Source: CAZVWV01 sp964631745 (lineage in GTDB: Bacteria > Bdellovibrionota_C > UBA2361 > JBGSMV01). From it: a DNA stretch of 10,111 nucleotides. Shown here piece by piece: positions 1-6,197 of the stretch (its first letter is position 1; every line of letters begins with the position of its first letter). The notes beneath the pieces are model-generated. The model did not search any database, was not told where the DNA came from, and saw only the letters and a list, made by a program, of their open reading frames with translations. Position numbers and translations under genes: made by a program. The stretch spans positions 1 through 10,111 of the forward strand of contig CAZVWV010000133.1 in the NCBI GenBank assembly GCA_964631745.1, read 5' to 3'.

Positions 1-18
1 GTCGGCGCTCCATAATAT
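1..18 (+). repeat. Tail of palindromic repeat element, copy A (truncated by window start)
   Basis: The first 18 bases are identical to 2206-2223, which is the outer end of copy B and its AT-rich flank: GTCGGCGCTCC followed by ATAATAT. Only the last 11 bases of the element proper are inside the window. The rest lies upstream and cannot be judged, so the call rests on identity with the other copies. Confidence 0.7.
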
Positions 19-80
19 CCGTGCTCTGCGCCGCGTTTGTAATTTACCCGAGGTTATTGAGCAGCTACTCTATTACCTAT

Positions 81-114
81 CTATTAGCTCTAAACCTACT
101 ATTAGCTCTGAAAC
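81..114. repeat. Short tandem direct repeat, two copies
   Basis: CTATTAGCTCTAAAC at 81-95 is followed by CTATTAGCTCTGAAAC at 99-114, a near-perfect direct repeat with an 18-base period. It lies just downstream of the small lipoprotein gene (minus strand). No hairpin or T-run makes it a terminator. Otherwise I see nothing in 19-119. Confidence 0.5.
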
Positions 115-119
115 GGGTT

Positions 120-251
120 TTAGCTTTTATTAACTTGAGTATCGTAAGGCGGAGCATCGCTTGGCTGCTTGGCACCCCCGATCTCTACCGAGACTTTCTG
201 ACATGCCAGTAGGGAAATGGCTAGGAATATTGCAATTAATACCTTCTGCAT
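120..251 (-). CDS. Small putative lipoprotein, 43 residues
   Basis: Starting at the ATG at 251, the peptide begins MQKVLIAIFLAISLLACQK: a lysine near the N-terminus, a hydrophobic core at residues 4-13, then a textbook lipobox L-L-A-C with Cys17 as the lipidated residue. The mature part would be only about 27 residues, polar and proline-containing (QPSDAPPYDTQ). This resembles the short lipoproteins often seen near housekeeping genes in Gram-negative bacteria. A longer frame opens at 353, but it would bury the signal peptide and overlap the tRNA-Leu promoter region, so 251 is preferred. There is no clear Shine-Dalgarno sequence, which lowers confidence. The gene is divergent from tRNA-Leu. 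Function is unknown, and I do not recognise the family. Confidence 0.45.
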   Translation of the reverse strand: MQKVLIAIFLAISLLACQKVSVEIGGAKQPSDAPPYDTQVNKS

Positions 252-263
252 GGGCTGAGAGTA

Positions 264-278
264 GGCCAAAATTTGGCC
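264..278. promoter_or_regulatory. Perfect 7-bp inverted repeat upstream of the small lipoprotein
   Basis: GGCCAAA-A-TTTGGCC is an exact palindrome around a central A, lying 12 bp upstream of the lipoprotein ATG and between it and tRNA-Leu. The position suits an operator or a small 5'UTR structure. No partner protein can be named from the sequence. Confidence 0.3.
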
Positions 279-309
279 GGTGGCAACTCTCAAAAGCGGC
301 TGTAATTTC

Positions 310-344
310 GGAAGATTGAGTCTCTTCCAAATAGCGGGTAATCT
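310..344 (+). promoter_or_regulatory. Candidate promoter of tRNA-Leu
   Basis: TTGAGT at 316-321 (-35) and TAATCT at 339-344 (-10) are separated by 17 bp, placing a start near 351, just before the tRNA. The -10 is a poor match. The -35 sits in the loop of an inverted repeat, GGAAGA (310-315) and TCTTCC (323-328). Confidence 0.35.
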
Positions 345-354
345 ACAGCCCAAC

Positions 355-438
355 GCCCTGGTGCTGGAATTGGTAGACAGGCATGATTCAGGATCATGTG
401 TCGTAATTGATGTGGGAGTTCAAGTCTCCCCCAGGGCA
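355..438 (+). tRNA. tRNA-Leu (anticodon CAG)
   Basis: This is a class II tRNA of 84 nt. The acceptor stem GCCCTGG (355-361) pairs perfectly with CCAGGGC (431-437), and the discriminator base is A438, as expected for Leu. The anticodon stem CATGA/TCATG encloses the loop TTCAGGA with anticodon CAG at 389-391. The D-arm region, a variable arm and a T-arm with the GTTCAAGTC loop are all visible. The 3' CCA is not encoded. It reads leucine CUG codons. It converges on the aldehyde dehydrogenase gene, which ends 43 bp downstream on the other strand. Confidence 0.96.
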
Positions 439-481
439 CTCTGTAGTTTTGGCGCGTGCAATGCTGCGGGGTATTTCTTGG

Positions 482-2002
482 CTACGAAATCTCGAACTTA
501 ATCCCCTGAGCCAGCGGCAGCTCCGTGCTCCAATTGATCGTGCAAGTTTGTCGCCGCATATACTGTTTCCAGGAATCAGAGCCGGATTCTCGGCCGCCGC
601 CAGTCTCCTTCTCTCCGCCGAAGGCTCCACCAATCTCGGCGCCACTGGTGCCGATATTTACATTGGCTATGCCGCAATCGCTACCAGTTGCGGCTAGGAA
701 TTTTTCAGCGCTTAAGAGATTTTTCGTAAAGATGGCTGACGATAATCCTTGGGGCACATCATTTTGGAACGAGATAGCTTCGTCAAGCGAATCTACCTGA
801 ATTATATAAAGTATAGGGGCAAAGGTCTCCTCTTTCACGATCTGCATCTCGGCGCGGGCTTTTACGATGGTGGGCTGCACGTACAATTTGCTGGGCATGC
901 CGTTTAGGACTTCCCCGCCAAAAAGAATCTCTCCGCCAAGTTTTTTCACCTGCATCAGCGCCGCTTGGTAACTCTTTACAGCAGCTTCGTTAATTAAGGG
1001 ACCCATCAGAGTTCCGCTCTCTAATGGATTACCGATTGAGATCTGTTTATAGGCGCCCACTAGGCGCTTAACAAATTCAGATTGTATACCAGACTGCACC
1101 AAGATGCGCCGCGTACTTGTGCAACGCTGCCCTGCTGTGCCGGCGGCGCCAAACAAAGTTGCGCGCACAGCCATATCTAGATCGGCGTCATCCAGCACAA
1201 CTATGGCGTTGTTGCCGCCGAGCTCTAGAATCGATCGGCCAAGCCGTTTGGCTACAGTTTCTCCGACTGATTTTCCCATACGGCATGAACCAGTTGCCGA
1301 GACTAACGGAATGCGCGGATCAGCGGCGATGCGCCTGCCAAGCTCGGGGCCGTCACCAACTACAAGCGCGAACAGTCCTGGAAAGCCATGCTGCTTTGCG
1401 ACTTCACGGCAGATATAATTTATGGCAAGGGCCGAGAGCGGCACATGTTCTGACGGTTTCCAGAGCACGACGTCACCGCAGACCGCGGCCAACATGGCGT
1501 TCCAGGCCCAGACGGCCATGGGGAAATTAAAGGCCGTAATCACGCCGACTATACCGAGCGGGTGCCACTGCTCATACATGCGATGGTGCGGGCGTTCCGA
1601 GTGCATGCTTTTTCCGTAAAGCTGTCTGGAGAGGCCGACTGCGAAGTCTGCGATATCGATAGCTTCCTGCACTTCGCCTTCGCCTTCGGCGAGAATCTTT
1701 CCCATCTCTAAAGTGATAAGTTTGCCTAACTCTGATTTATGTTGTCGCAGCGCGTTGCCAATCTCGCGCACCACTTCGCCGCGCCGGGGCGCTGGGACCT
1801 CTCGCCATTTAATGAAGGTCTCCTGAAGATCTTTTAGTACTAATTCGTACTCTTGCTCGTTAGCACAGCCTATTGTGCCGATCAGATGTCCATCAATCGG
1901 GGAGAATGAATGTAACTTGCCGCCGGCGCCTTCGAGGATCTGTTTGCACAAGATCCCTGGGTTTTGCTCCTTGATACCTAAGCTGCCTAAAAATTTATCC
2001 AT
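482..2002 (-). CDS. amaB: ALDH7/antiquitin-type aldehyde dehydrogenase (aminoadipate-semialdehyde / piperideine-6-carboxylate dehydrogenase)
   Basis: This NAD-dependent enzyme would oxidise 2-aminoadipate 6-semialdehyde (in equilibrium with piperideine-6-carboxylate) to 2-aminoadipate in lysine breakdown. The 506-residue protein is full length. Visible motifs are TAFNFP with Asn159, WKPSE with Lys182, the general base Glu260 in ILELGGN and the catalytic Cys294 in GQRCTSTRR. The C-terminus CTINWSTELPLAQGIKFE closely matches the signature end of human ALDH7A1, which supports the subfamily rather than a generic ALDH. The ATG at 2002 was chosen because AAGG lies 7 nt upstream and the protein then starts MDKFLGSLGI; an upstream in-frame start at 2047 adds only a low-complexity tail. 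The gene is monocistronic as seen, convergent with tRNA-Leu. The symbol amaB follows the Pseudomonas naming. The substrate is inferred from subfamily. Confidence 0.9.
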   Translation of the reverse strand: MDKFLGSLGIKEQNPGILCKQILEGAGGKLHSFSPIDGHLIGTIGCANEQEYELVLKDLQETFIKWREVPAPRRGEVVREIGNALRQHKSELGKLITLEMGKILAEGEGEVQEAIDIADFAVGLSRQLYGKSMHSERPHHRMYEQWHPLGIVGVITAFNFPMAVWAWNAMLAAVCGDVVLWKPSEHVPLSALAINYICREVAKQHGFPGLFALVVGDGPELGRRIAADPRIPLVSATGSCRMGKSVGETVAKRLGRSILELGGNNAIVVLDDADLDMAVRATLFGAAGTAGQRCTSTRRILVQSGIQSEFVKRLVGAYKQISIGNPLESGTLMGPLINEAAVKSYQAALMQVKKLGGEILFGGEVLNGMPSKLYVQPTIVKARAEMQIVKEETFAPILYIIQVDSLDEAISFQNDVPQGLSSAIFTKNLLSAEKFLAATGSDCGIANVNIGTSGAEIGGAFGGEKETGGGRESGSDSWKQYMRRQTCTINWSTELPLAQGIKFEIS

Positions 2003-2152
2003 AATCGTGCCTTGTTCTTTGTTGTTACTTCTTTTACATCTGCGCAAAAACCATCGACGACGCGGGGATATTATTTAGCTTTGATAGCTTCGCGGTCCTT
2101 TTTTTCGTAGCAGTGTCGTGTGGGACGCAACCAACATCCGCTTCCCACTGGT

Positions 2153-2216
2153 GCTGCCTATCGGCCAAACATGTCGTGCCACCTCGAGGCATCGGCCGAC
2201 GAGTCGTCGGCGCTCC
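2153..2216 (+). repeat. Palindromic repeat element, copy B (conserved right arm)
   Basis: These 64 bases match the reverse complement of 2568-2631 (copy C) with only 3 differences, and the first 53 match 10059-10111 (copy D) with 8. The arm ends in the palindromic 17-mer GCCGACGAGTCGTCGGC (2195-2211) plus GCTCC. The opposite arm of this copy should lie around 2052-2152 but is poorly conserved. A weak terminal-repeat remnant, ATCGACGACGCGG, is visible near 2053. The adjoining ATAATAT is shared with copies A and C. Confidence 0.85.
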
Positions 2217-2270
2217 ATAATATCTTCCTGCCTATCTCGTGGCAGATATTAAACAAATTAGCCCGCTCTC

Positions 2271-2286
2271 GAAAGGAAATCCTTTC
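2271..2286. promoter_or_regulatory. Inverted repeat immediately upstream of the tRNA-fMet promoter
   Basis: GAAAGGA-AA-TCCTTTC is an exact 7-bp inverted repeat ending 4 bp before the -35 box of the tRNA-fMet promoter. It could be an activator or repressor site for stable RNA control. This is inferred from position only. Confidence 0.35.
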
Positions 2287-2290
2287 TAAT

Positions 2291-2319
2291 TTGACTCAAT
2301 TCAGCAGAAAGCATACAAT
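2291..2319 (+). promoter_or_regulatory. Sigma70-type promoter of tRNA-fMet
   Basis: TTGACT (2291-2296) and TACAAT (2314-2319) each match the consensus at five of six positions and are separated by 17 bp. The predicted start near 2326 lies about 8 bp before the mature tRNA. The fit of strength and position is what is expected for a stable RNA gene. Confidence 0.75.
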
Positions 2320-2333
2320 CCCCATCCATATAA

Positions 2334-2407
<74 letters not shown>

Positions 2408-2415
2408 TTTTTTCC

Positions 2416-2455
2416 GCTCGGCGCTCGGCGCTGCTTTGTTCGCTAGGCGCTCGGC
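2416..2455. repeat. Short GC-rich direct repeats, GCTCGGC units
   Basis: GCTCGGC occurs at 2416-2422 and 2423-2429. A GCTAGGC plus GCTCGGC pair follows at 2442-2455, giving two similar 14-base dyads 26 bp apart just downstream of tRNA-fMet. No gene is seen in 2408-2567. The repeats resemble decayed slippage products, and no function is evident. Confidence 0.4.
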
Positions 2456-2503
2456 CCCGGGGCTACCGCCCCTCGCTTCGCTCACCCCGCTTTAGTTCTC
2501 CCG

Positions 2504-2531
2504 TTGGCTCTTTCGGGAGGTCCGCTATACT
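2504..2531 (+). promoter_or_regulatory. Candidate sigma70 promoter of the substrate-binding protein gene
   Basis: TTGGCT (2504-2509) and TATACT (2526-2531) are spaced by 16 bp, with a predicted start near 2538. The -35 lies in the loop of a hairpin formed by CTCCCG (2498-2503) and CGGGAG (2514-2519). If used, the transcript would carry the whole palindromic element C as an untranslated leader before the TTG start at 2728. Confidence 0.5.
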
Positions 2532-2544
2532 TTTGCTACCTCAA

Positions 2545-2567
2545 ACGAATATTATAACGAATATTAT
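2545..2567. repeat. AT-rich direct repeat abutting element copy C
   Basis: ACGAATATTAT occurs at 2545-2555 and again at 2557-2567, directly against the outer end of copy C. The second unit corresponds to the ATAATAT flank of copies A and B in reverse complement, so at least its last seven bases may be part of the element or a preferred insertion site. Confidence 0.5.
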
Positions 2568-2707
2568 GGAGCGCCGACGACTCGTCGGCCGATGCCTCGA
2601 GGTGACACTACTTGTTTGGCCGATAGGCAGCAGCAATTGGGCGACTTGGTTTGGCCACTCCCTCAAAGGCAGTACCGCTATCAACACTGGACGACGAGTC
2701 GTCAGCG
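2568..2707 (-). repeat. Palindromic repeat element, copy C (both arms present)
   Basis: The left arm (2568-2631) is the reverse complement of copy B with 3 mismatches in 64 and contains GCCGACGACTCGTCGGC at 2573-2589. The right terminal repeat is a degraded version at 2690-2706, matching the 17-mer at 15 positions, so the element spans about 140 bp with inverted terminal repeats. The right arm resembles the left arm of copy D (shared ACTGC and AGGG blocks in the same order). It holds no coding capacity of its own and lies between the candidate promoter and the start of the binding-protein gene. Confidence 0.85.
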
Positions 2708-2727
2708 TTTCATTGGAGGGATCTCTT

Positions 2728-3795
2728 TTGCGCACATTCGTTCTGATAATCATACTATTTTTTGTGTCTTGCTCGGCCGTTTGCGAGGAGCCTTATCCGA
2801 TTAAAATCGCGGGGATATTCGATTTATCTAGCGGCGCGGGTGCTTCCTGGGGCGTTACCGAGAAGAACTCATTTCTTATGGCAGTATCGGAGTTTGAGCG
2901 CGCCCACCCTGAGGTGCAAGTTAGTTATAAGATCGAAGATAGCGCTTATTCCAATACTAAATCCGTAAATGCCCTCCAAAAAGTTAGTTCAGTCGAGGGC
3001 ATCAAGTATGTAATTGGTCCCACCTGGGAGGTCTTTAAAGCCATCATGCCGATATGCGAGGCGCGTCACATAATTTGCATTTCGCCATCTTACAGCAACG
3101 AGGACTTCGAGGATCCCAAGCTTAAGTACTCCTTCGCTACCTGGTTCGATGACAGAGAGTATTCCTTGGCGCATGCGCCTTATATCAATGATCGTAAATA
3201 CAAACGCATGGCCATCTTCGCTTCGATCTCGCCTTACTACGATTCCATGTTGGATGCACTTTTGGCGGCGCTTGAAATCAAGCCTTTGGCGGTCGAAAAA
3301 GTCTCTCCGGACACGCGTGATTTTCGCGCACTGATTACTAGGACCCCTAAAGAGATCGAGGCGCTGGGGGTATTTATTCTGGGTGATGGCAGCGCGCAGA
3401 ATTTTTTCCGGCAGTGGAGCGAGCTACGAAAAGACCGCCCTGATGTTTTTAGCGACGATGTGCCGCTTTACTTTAATCCCCCGATTGATCTTTTGGCGCT
3501 AGGCTTTCGGGTTTTTTACTCGGTGGCCGAGATTCAATCAGATACCATCAAGGACTTTAACACACGCTACAAGAAACTTTACGGCAGTGATCCGGCTTCA
3601 AGTAGTGGTGCTATCACATACGACTCAACCATGATGCTACTGGGCTGCATTCAGAAACGGGGCGTAAGTACGGAGCAGGTCAGGGACTGCTTAGCGGAAA
3701 CTTCGGATTTTGTGGGCGCGAGTGGAAAGCTCTCGTTTAATGGCGGTCAGTCGGTTAAAGATCGCAAGATGGTAGTAAAAGAGCTGGGGCGATAA
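2728..3795 (+). CDS. Branched-chain amino-acid-type ABC transporter substrate-binding protein
   Basis: This is a secreted or lipid-anchored ligand-binding protein of the periplasmic binding fold type I (Peripla_BP_6, LivJ/LivK-like) that would deliver an amino acid or related solute to an ABC importer. The TTG at 2728 is chosen because GGAGGG lies 7 nt upstream (2715-2720) and the product then starts with a signal peptide: Arg2, a hydrophobic stretch from 4 to 13 and Cys15 in FVSC as a possible lipobox. The frame is open back to 2533, but that stretch is the palindromic repeat. The mature part starts IKIAGIFDLSSGAGASWG, the family's typical first strand and ligand loop. YVIGPTWE and SPSYSN mark the next ligand-binding loops. 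At 355 residues it is slightly short for the family. No permease or ATPase genes adjoin, so the ligand is unknown. The gene converges on rluB with a 24-bp gap. Confidence 0.85.
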   Translation: MRTFVLIIILFFVSCSAVCEEPYPIKIAGIFDLSSGAGASWGVTEKNSFLMAVSEFERAHPEVQVSYKIEDSAYSNTKSVNALQKVSSVEGIKYVIGPTWEVFKAIMPICEARHIICISPSYSNEDFEDPKLKYSFATWFDDREYSLAHAPYINDRKYKRMAIFASISPYYDSMLDALLAALEIKPLAVEKVSPDTRDFRALITRTPKEIEALGVFILGDGSAQNFFRQWSELRKDRPDVFSDDVPLYFNPPIDLLALGFRVFYSVAEIQSDTIKDFNTRYKKLYGSDPASSSGAITYDSTMMLLGCIQKRGVSTEQVRDCLAETSDFVGASGKLSFNGGQSVKDRKMVVKELGR

Positions 3796-3810
3796 TCGAG
3801 CTGAGGGCCG

Positions 3811-3830
3811 CACTTGCCGTCACTTGCCAT
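3811..3830. repeat. Tandem 10-bp duplication at a convergent gene junction
   Basis: CACTTGCCGT (3811-3820) is followed by CACTTGCCAT (3821-3830). The copies straddle the stop codon of the RluB-type gene. This looks like a slippage duplication that slightly altered the C-terminus or stop position. No terminator hairpin is visible between the two converging genes. Confidence 0.45.
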
Positions 3831-4539
3831 TAAACACCTGGCGTCGAAATCGAATATACTCCGCTTCGCTTAACCGTTTTATCTCGCCTGCGCGCAGCCC
3901 GCCGAGCTTGAAGGGGCCGTGTGAAAGACGCTTTAAACTTATGATTTTGTGCCCCACCGACTCCATCAGGCGCCTAACTAAGCGGTTGCGGCCTTCCGCC
4001 ACGGTTACATCTATCAGGCTAAGTTCCTCGGAACGCCTGCGCACATCCACATGAGCCTTGGCGCGCCCGTCTTCTAACTTCACTCCCTTTTCGAGTTTTA
4101 AAATTATTTCGTTACCAACCCAACCCGCAACTTCGCAAAGGTATACCTTTTTGATTTCGTAGCGCGGGTGTAGCAACCTTTCGGCCAAGTCCCCGTCGTT
4201 TGTTAAAATAATCAGCCCAGATGAGTCGAGGTCTAGTCGCCCAACCGGGAAATACGAGCGGTAATGTTTGGTGAGATAATCCTTAACCGTGCGACGCCCC
4301 TCCGGGTCATGTAAGGTCGAGACCACGCCGCGAGGCTTGTGTAGCAGGATAATTCCTTTAGGGTGCGGTTTAATAATTTGCCCTGCCACCTCGATGCGAT
4401 CATTGGCCGGGTCGATGCGCCGCCCGAGCTCAGTCATAATCTGGCCGTTTACGCGTACTTCTCCGGCTACAATCATCTTCTCAGCTTTGCGCCGGGCGCA
4501 TACTCCCGCTTCGGCCAGGTATTTTTGCAAGCGAATCAC
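3820..4539 (-). CDS. rluB: RluB-type 23S rRNA pseudouridine synthase
   Basis: The enzyme isomerises a uridine in 23S rRNA (U2605 in E. coli for RluB). The 239-residue protein starts with an S4 RNA-binding domain (residues 2-49; RLQKYLAEAGVCARRKAEKM), followed by the RsuA/RluB/RluE-type catalytic domain. The motif GRLDLDSSGLIILTNDG (100-116) carries the catalytic Asp103, and LLHKPRGVVST is the family's second motif. GTG at 4539 is the start because the S4 domain begins at once, as in relatives. No good ribosome-binding site is seen, so translational coupling to scpB, whose stop is 8 bp upstream, is likely. It is the last gene of the scpA-scpB-rluB run, an order also known in other bacteria. 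RluB is preferred over RsuA/RluE from this context, and the exact target uridine is inferred. Confidence 0.88.
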   Translation of the reverse strand: MIRLQKYLAEAGVCARRKAEKMIVAGEVRVNGQIMTELGRRIDPANDRIEVAGQIIKPHPKGIILLHKPRGVVSTLHDPEGRRTVKDYLTKHYRSYFPVGRLDLDSSGLIILTNDGDLAERLLHPRYEIKKVYLCEVAGWVGNEIILKLEKGVKLEDGRAKAHVDVRRRSEELSLIDVTVAEGRNRLVRRLMESVGHKIISLKRLSHGPFKLGGLRAGEIKRLSEAEYIRFRRQVFNGK

Positions 4540-4547
4540 GGCTGGGG

Positions 4548-5300
4548 TTAGGCGCCTAATGTGGTTGTGTCGGCGCGTTCTTCGACTTGAGGTTGCCCGA
4601 TCGGTTCACTGCTATGCGGCGCAGCTGTAGAGTCAGCGGTATCGAGCCTTTCCACTTCTCCGGAAATTTCCGCAGGCATTTCACCGGGGTCCTCAAGCTC
4701 TTTTAAATCACGCAAAGTCGGGAGTTCATCAAGTGAACGCAATCCAAATATCTTCAGGAATTCCTCTGTCGTGCCGTAAAGCGCCGGAGTTCCTACGCTG
4801 GCTTGGTGCCCGACAATCTTGACCAGATCTTTTGCTAAGAGTGTCTGCAAAACTGGCGACACCTCAACCCCTCGCAGCTTCTCGATATCGCTTTTAACCA
4901 CCGGTTGGCGGTAGGCGATGATAGCCAAGGTTTCAAGCGCTTGATGGCTAAGTTTTCTGGGCTTACTGGCTTTTAGTTGGCGTACGTACTCGGAAAATTC
5001 GGGTCGGGTTCGAAACTGAAACTTACTGGCAACTTCCACGAGTTCAAATCCTAGTCCGGCTTCACGACAGCGCCCTTGAATTTCAGAGACTATATTTCGA
5101 ATCTCGTCGACCGACAGTTTAGTGATTGAAGATAACGTTTCGGCAGAGACTGGTTCCCCGTGACCAAAGATCATGCTCTCTATCAAGGCGGTCCTTGCTT
5201 CCGGTTCAAGTTCCAAGGCTGAAAGTGCCTGTTCAGATTCAGGAGCTCGCATCTCGTCTTCGTTCGGGGAAAAAGTATCTTGCAAATTCTCTTCGTTCAT
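4548..5300 (-). CDS. scpB: Segregation and condensation protein B
   Basis: ScpB dimers bind the ScpA kleisin in the SMC-ScpAB condensin that compacts and separates the chromosome. The 250-residue protein has two winged-helix domains, about residues 33-110 and 115-195. The second contains the hallmark KLSHQALETLAIIAYRQPV (116-134), followed by the RGVEVSPVLQTLL helix. PALYGTTEEFLKIFGLRSLDELP (172-194) is the conserved end. The first 30 or so residues and the last 50 are acidic, Ser/Thr/Pro-rich tails that look disordered and make it longer than compact homologues of about 190 residues. The start ATG at 5300 has GGTGGTG a few bases upstream. It lies 32 bp after scpA and 8 bp before rluB in one probable operon. 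Confidence 0.93.
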   Translation of the reverse strand: MNEENLQDTFSPNEDEMRAPESEQALSALELEPEARTALIESMIFGHGEPVSAETLSSITKLSVDEIRNIVSEIQGRCREAGLGFELVEVASKFQFRTRPEFSEYVRQLKASKPRKLSHQALETLAIIAYRQPVVKSDIEKLRGVEVSPVLQTLLAKDLVKIVGHQASVGTPALYGTTEEFLKIFGLRSLDELPTLRDLKELEDPGEMPAEISGEVERLDTADSTAAPHSSEPIGQPQVEERADTTTLGA

Positions 5301-5332
5301 AAAATCACCACCAAAAACTACAACTCTCGCCC

Positions 5333-6166
5333 TCAGCCGTTTGCTAAGGCGTCACCATTCTGAGCGCCCTGGCCCGAAACACCGTCGAACTCGGAGCTAA
5401 GAGTTTGGGAATCGACTTCGGCCCCTTGCAGATTGATTAAAATCTCCTGGCCGTGGCCGTCTTGCGAGACTTCGATCACTTGGCGTTTGCAGAGCTCAAG
5501 CAAGGCGATAAAGGTGCTGATGATAGAGCCTCGGTTGGTGACATCAGGCACCAATTTATAAAACGCCATGGGAGATGCGGCCTGCTTCAACACGGCCAGC
5601 ACATCCATCATACGTTGCACAATTGAAACTGGATCGTACGAGATATTGAAGGTCAATTCGGGGCCGGCATTTTCCAAGAGTTTACGAAAGGCTTTGGCCA
5701 ACAACATGGGGCTATGATCAACGAAGACCTCGCCTGGCGCTTCAAAGTGTTTCAGTAAGTTGGGGCCCTGAAACACATCATGCCCCAATAGGGCGCGGGT
5801 GGAGAGCTGGAAAGCTCCTTCTTTGTAGACTTCCGCTTCGCGTAAGCGACGCAGCAGCTCTTGATGCGGATCAACGAGGTTGCCTTCTTCGTCTTCGACC
5901 AAATTAGCGGGCTCGCCTAACAAGACACTGGATTTGATGGAGAGTAGCGTGGCCGCTATGACTAGATACTCACCGGCGATCTCGAGATCAAACCGTTTTA
6001 GCTGCTCGATACAGCTAAGATACTGGTTGGCCACGACAGCTAATGAGACCTTTTCGATCGGAAGTTCCCGTTGTTTCACGAGATGCAGCAATAGATCTAT
6101 GGGCCCGTCAAAAAGATCTAATTTGACCTCAAAAAAATGCGAAAATTCTTCTATGGCGTTAGACAA
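5333..6166 (-). CDS. scpA: Segregation and condensation protein A (kleisin)
   Basis: ScpA is the kleisin bridging the two SMC heads and recruiting ScpB. In the 277-residue product, the N-terminal SMC-neck-binding domain is clear (FEVKLDLFDGPIDLLLHLVKQ, residues 12-32, then LEIAGEYLVIAATLLSIKS at 61-79). After an acidic linker (LVEDEEGN) comes the middle ScpB-binding region, and a C-terminal winged helix lies around residues 205-255. The start is TTG at 6166, with AGGA 7 nt upstream; no ATG in a suitable place exists and homologues start near this point. A Gly/Asp/Ala-rich tail follows the winged helix. It opens the scpA-scpB-rluB run. Upstream is the long palindrome at 6198-6381, so an independent promoter or a processed read-through transcript from rlmB are both possible. 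Confidence 0.93.
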   Translation of the reverse strand: MSNAIEEFSHFFEVKLDLFDGPIDLLLHLVKQRELPIEKVSLAVVANQYLSCIEQLKRFDLEIAGEYLVIAATLLSIKSSVLLGEPANLVEDEEGNLVDPHQELLRRLREAEVYKEGAFQLSTRALLGHDVFQGPNLLKHFEAPGEVFVDHSPMLLAKAFRKLLENAGPELTFNISYDPVSIVQRMMDVLAVLKQAASPMAFYKLVPDVTNRGSIISTFIALLELCKRQVIEVSQDGHGQEILINLQGAEVDSQTLSSEFDGVSGQGAQNGDALANG

Positions 6167-6197
6167 AGTGATTTCCTAAATTATTCTACTTCGTTAC

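Noticed and set aside
21..212. 63-codon plus-strand open frame, hydrophobic
   Set aside because: It overlaps the lipoprotein gene on the other strand, starts at GTG without a ribosome-binding site and crosses the 81-114 repeat. No recognisable domain.
1104..1530. Plus-strand open frames of 104 and 137 codons inside the aldehyde dehydrogenase gene
   Set aside because: They are antisense shadows of a strongly conserved coding gene, with Arg/Pro-rich nonsense composition.
2052..2152. Left arm of element copy B
   Set aside because: Only weak similarity (a terminal-repeat remnant near 2053 and scattered matches near 2110-2135). Boundaries cannot be set from this window, so only the conserved arm is annotated.
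2498..2519. CTCCCG/CGGGAG hairpin as the terminator of tRNA-fMet
   Set aside because: It lies about 90 bp after the tRNA, has no following T-run and overlaps the -35 of a good promoter. Possible but not supported.
2533..2727. 65-codon N-terminal extension of the substrate-binding protein
   Set aside because: It consists of promoter-proximal DNA and the repeat element, and would place the signal peptide internally. The TTG at 2728 has a strong ribosome-binding site.
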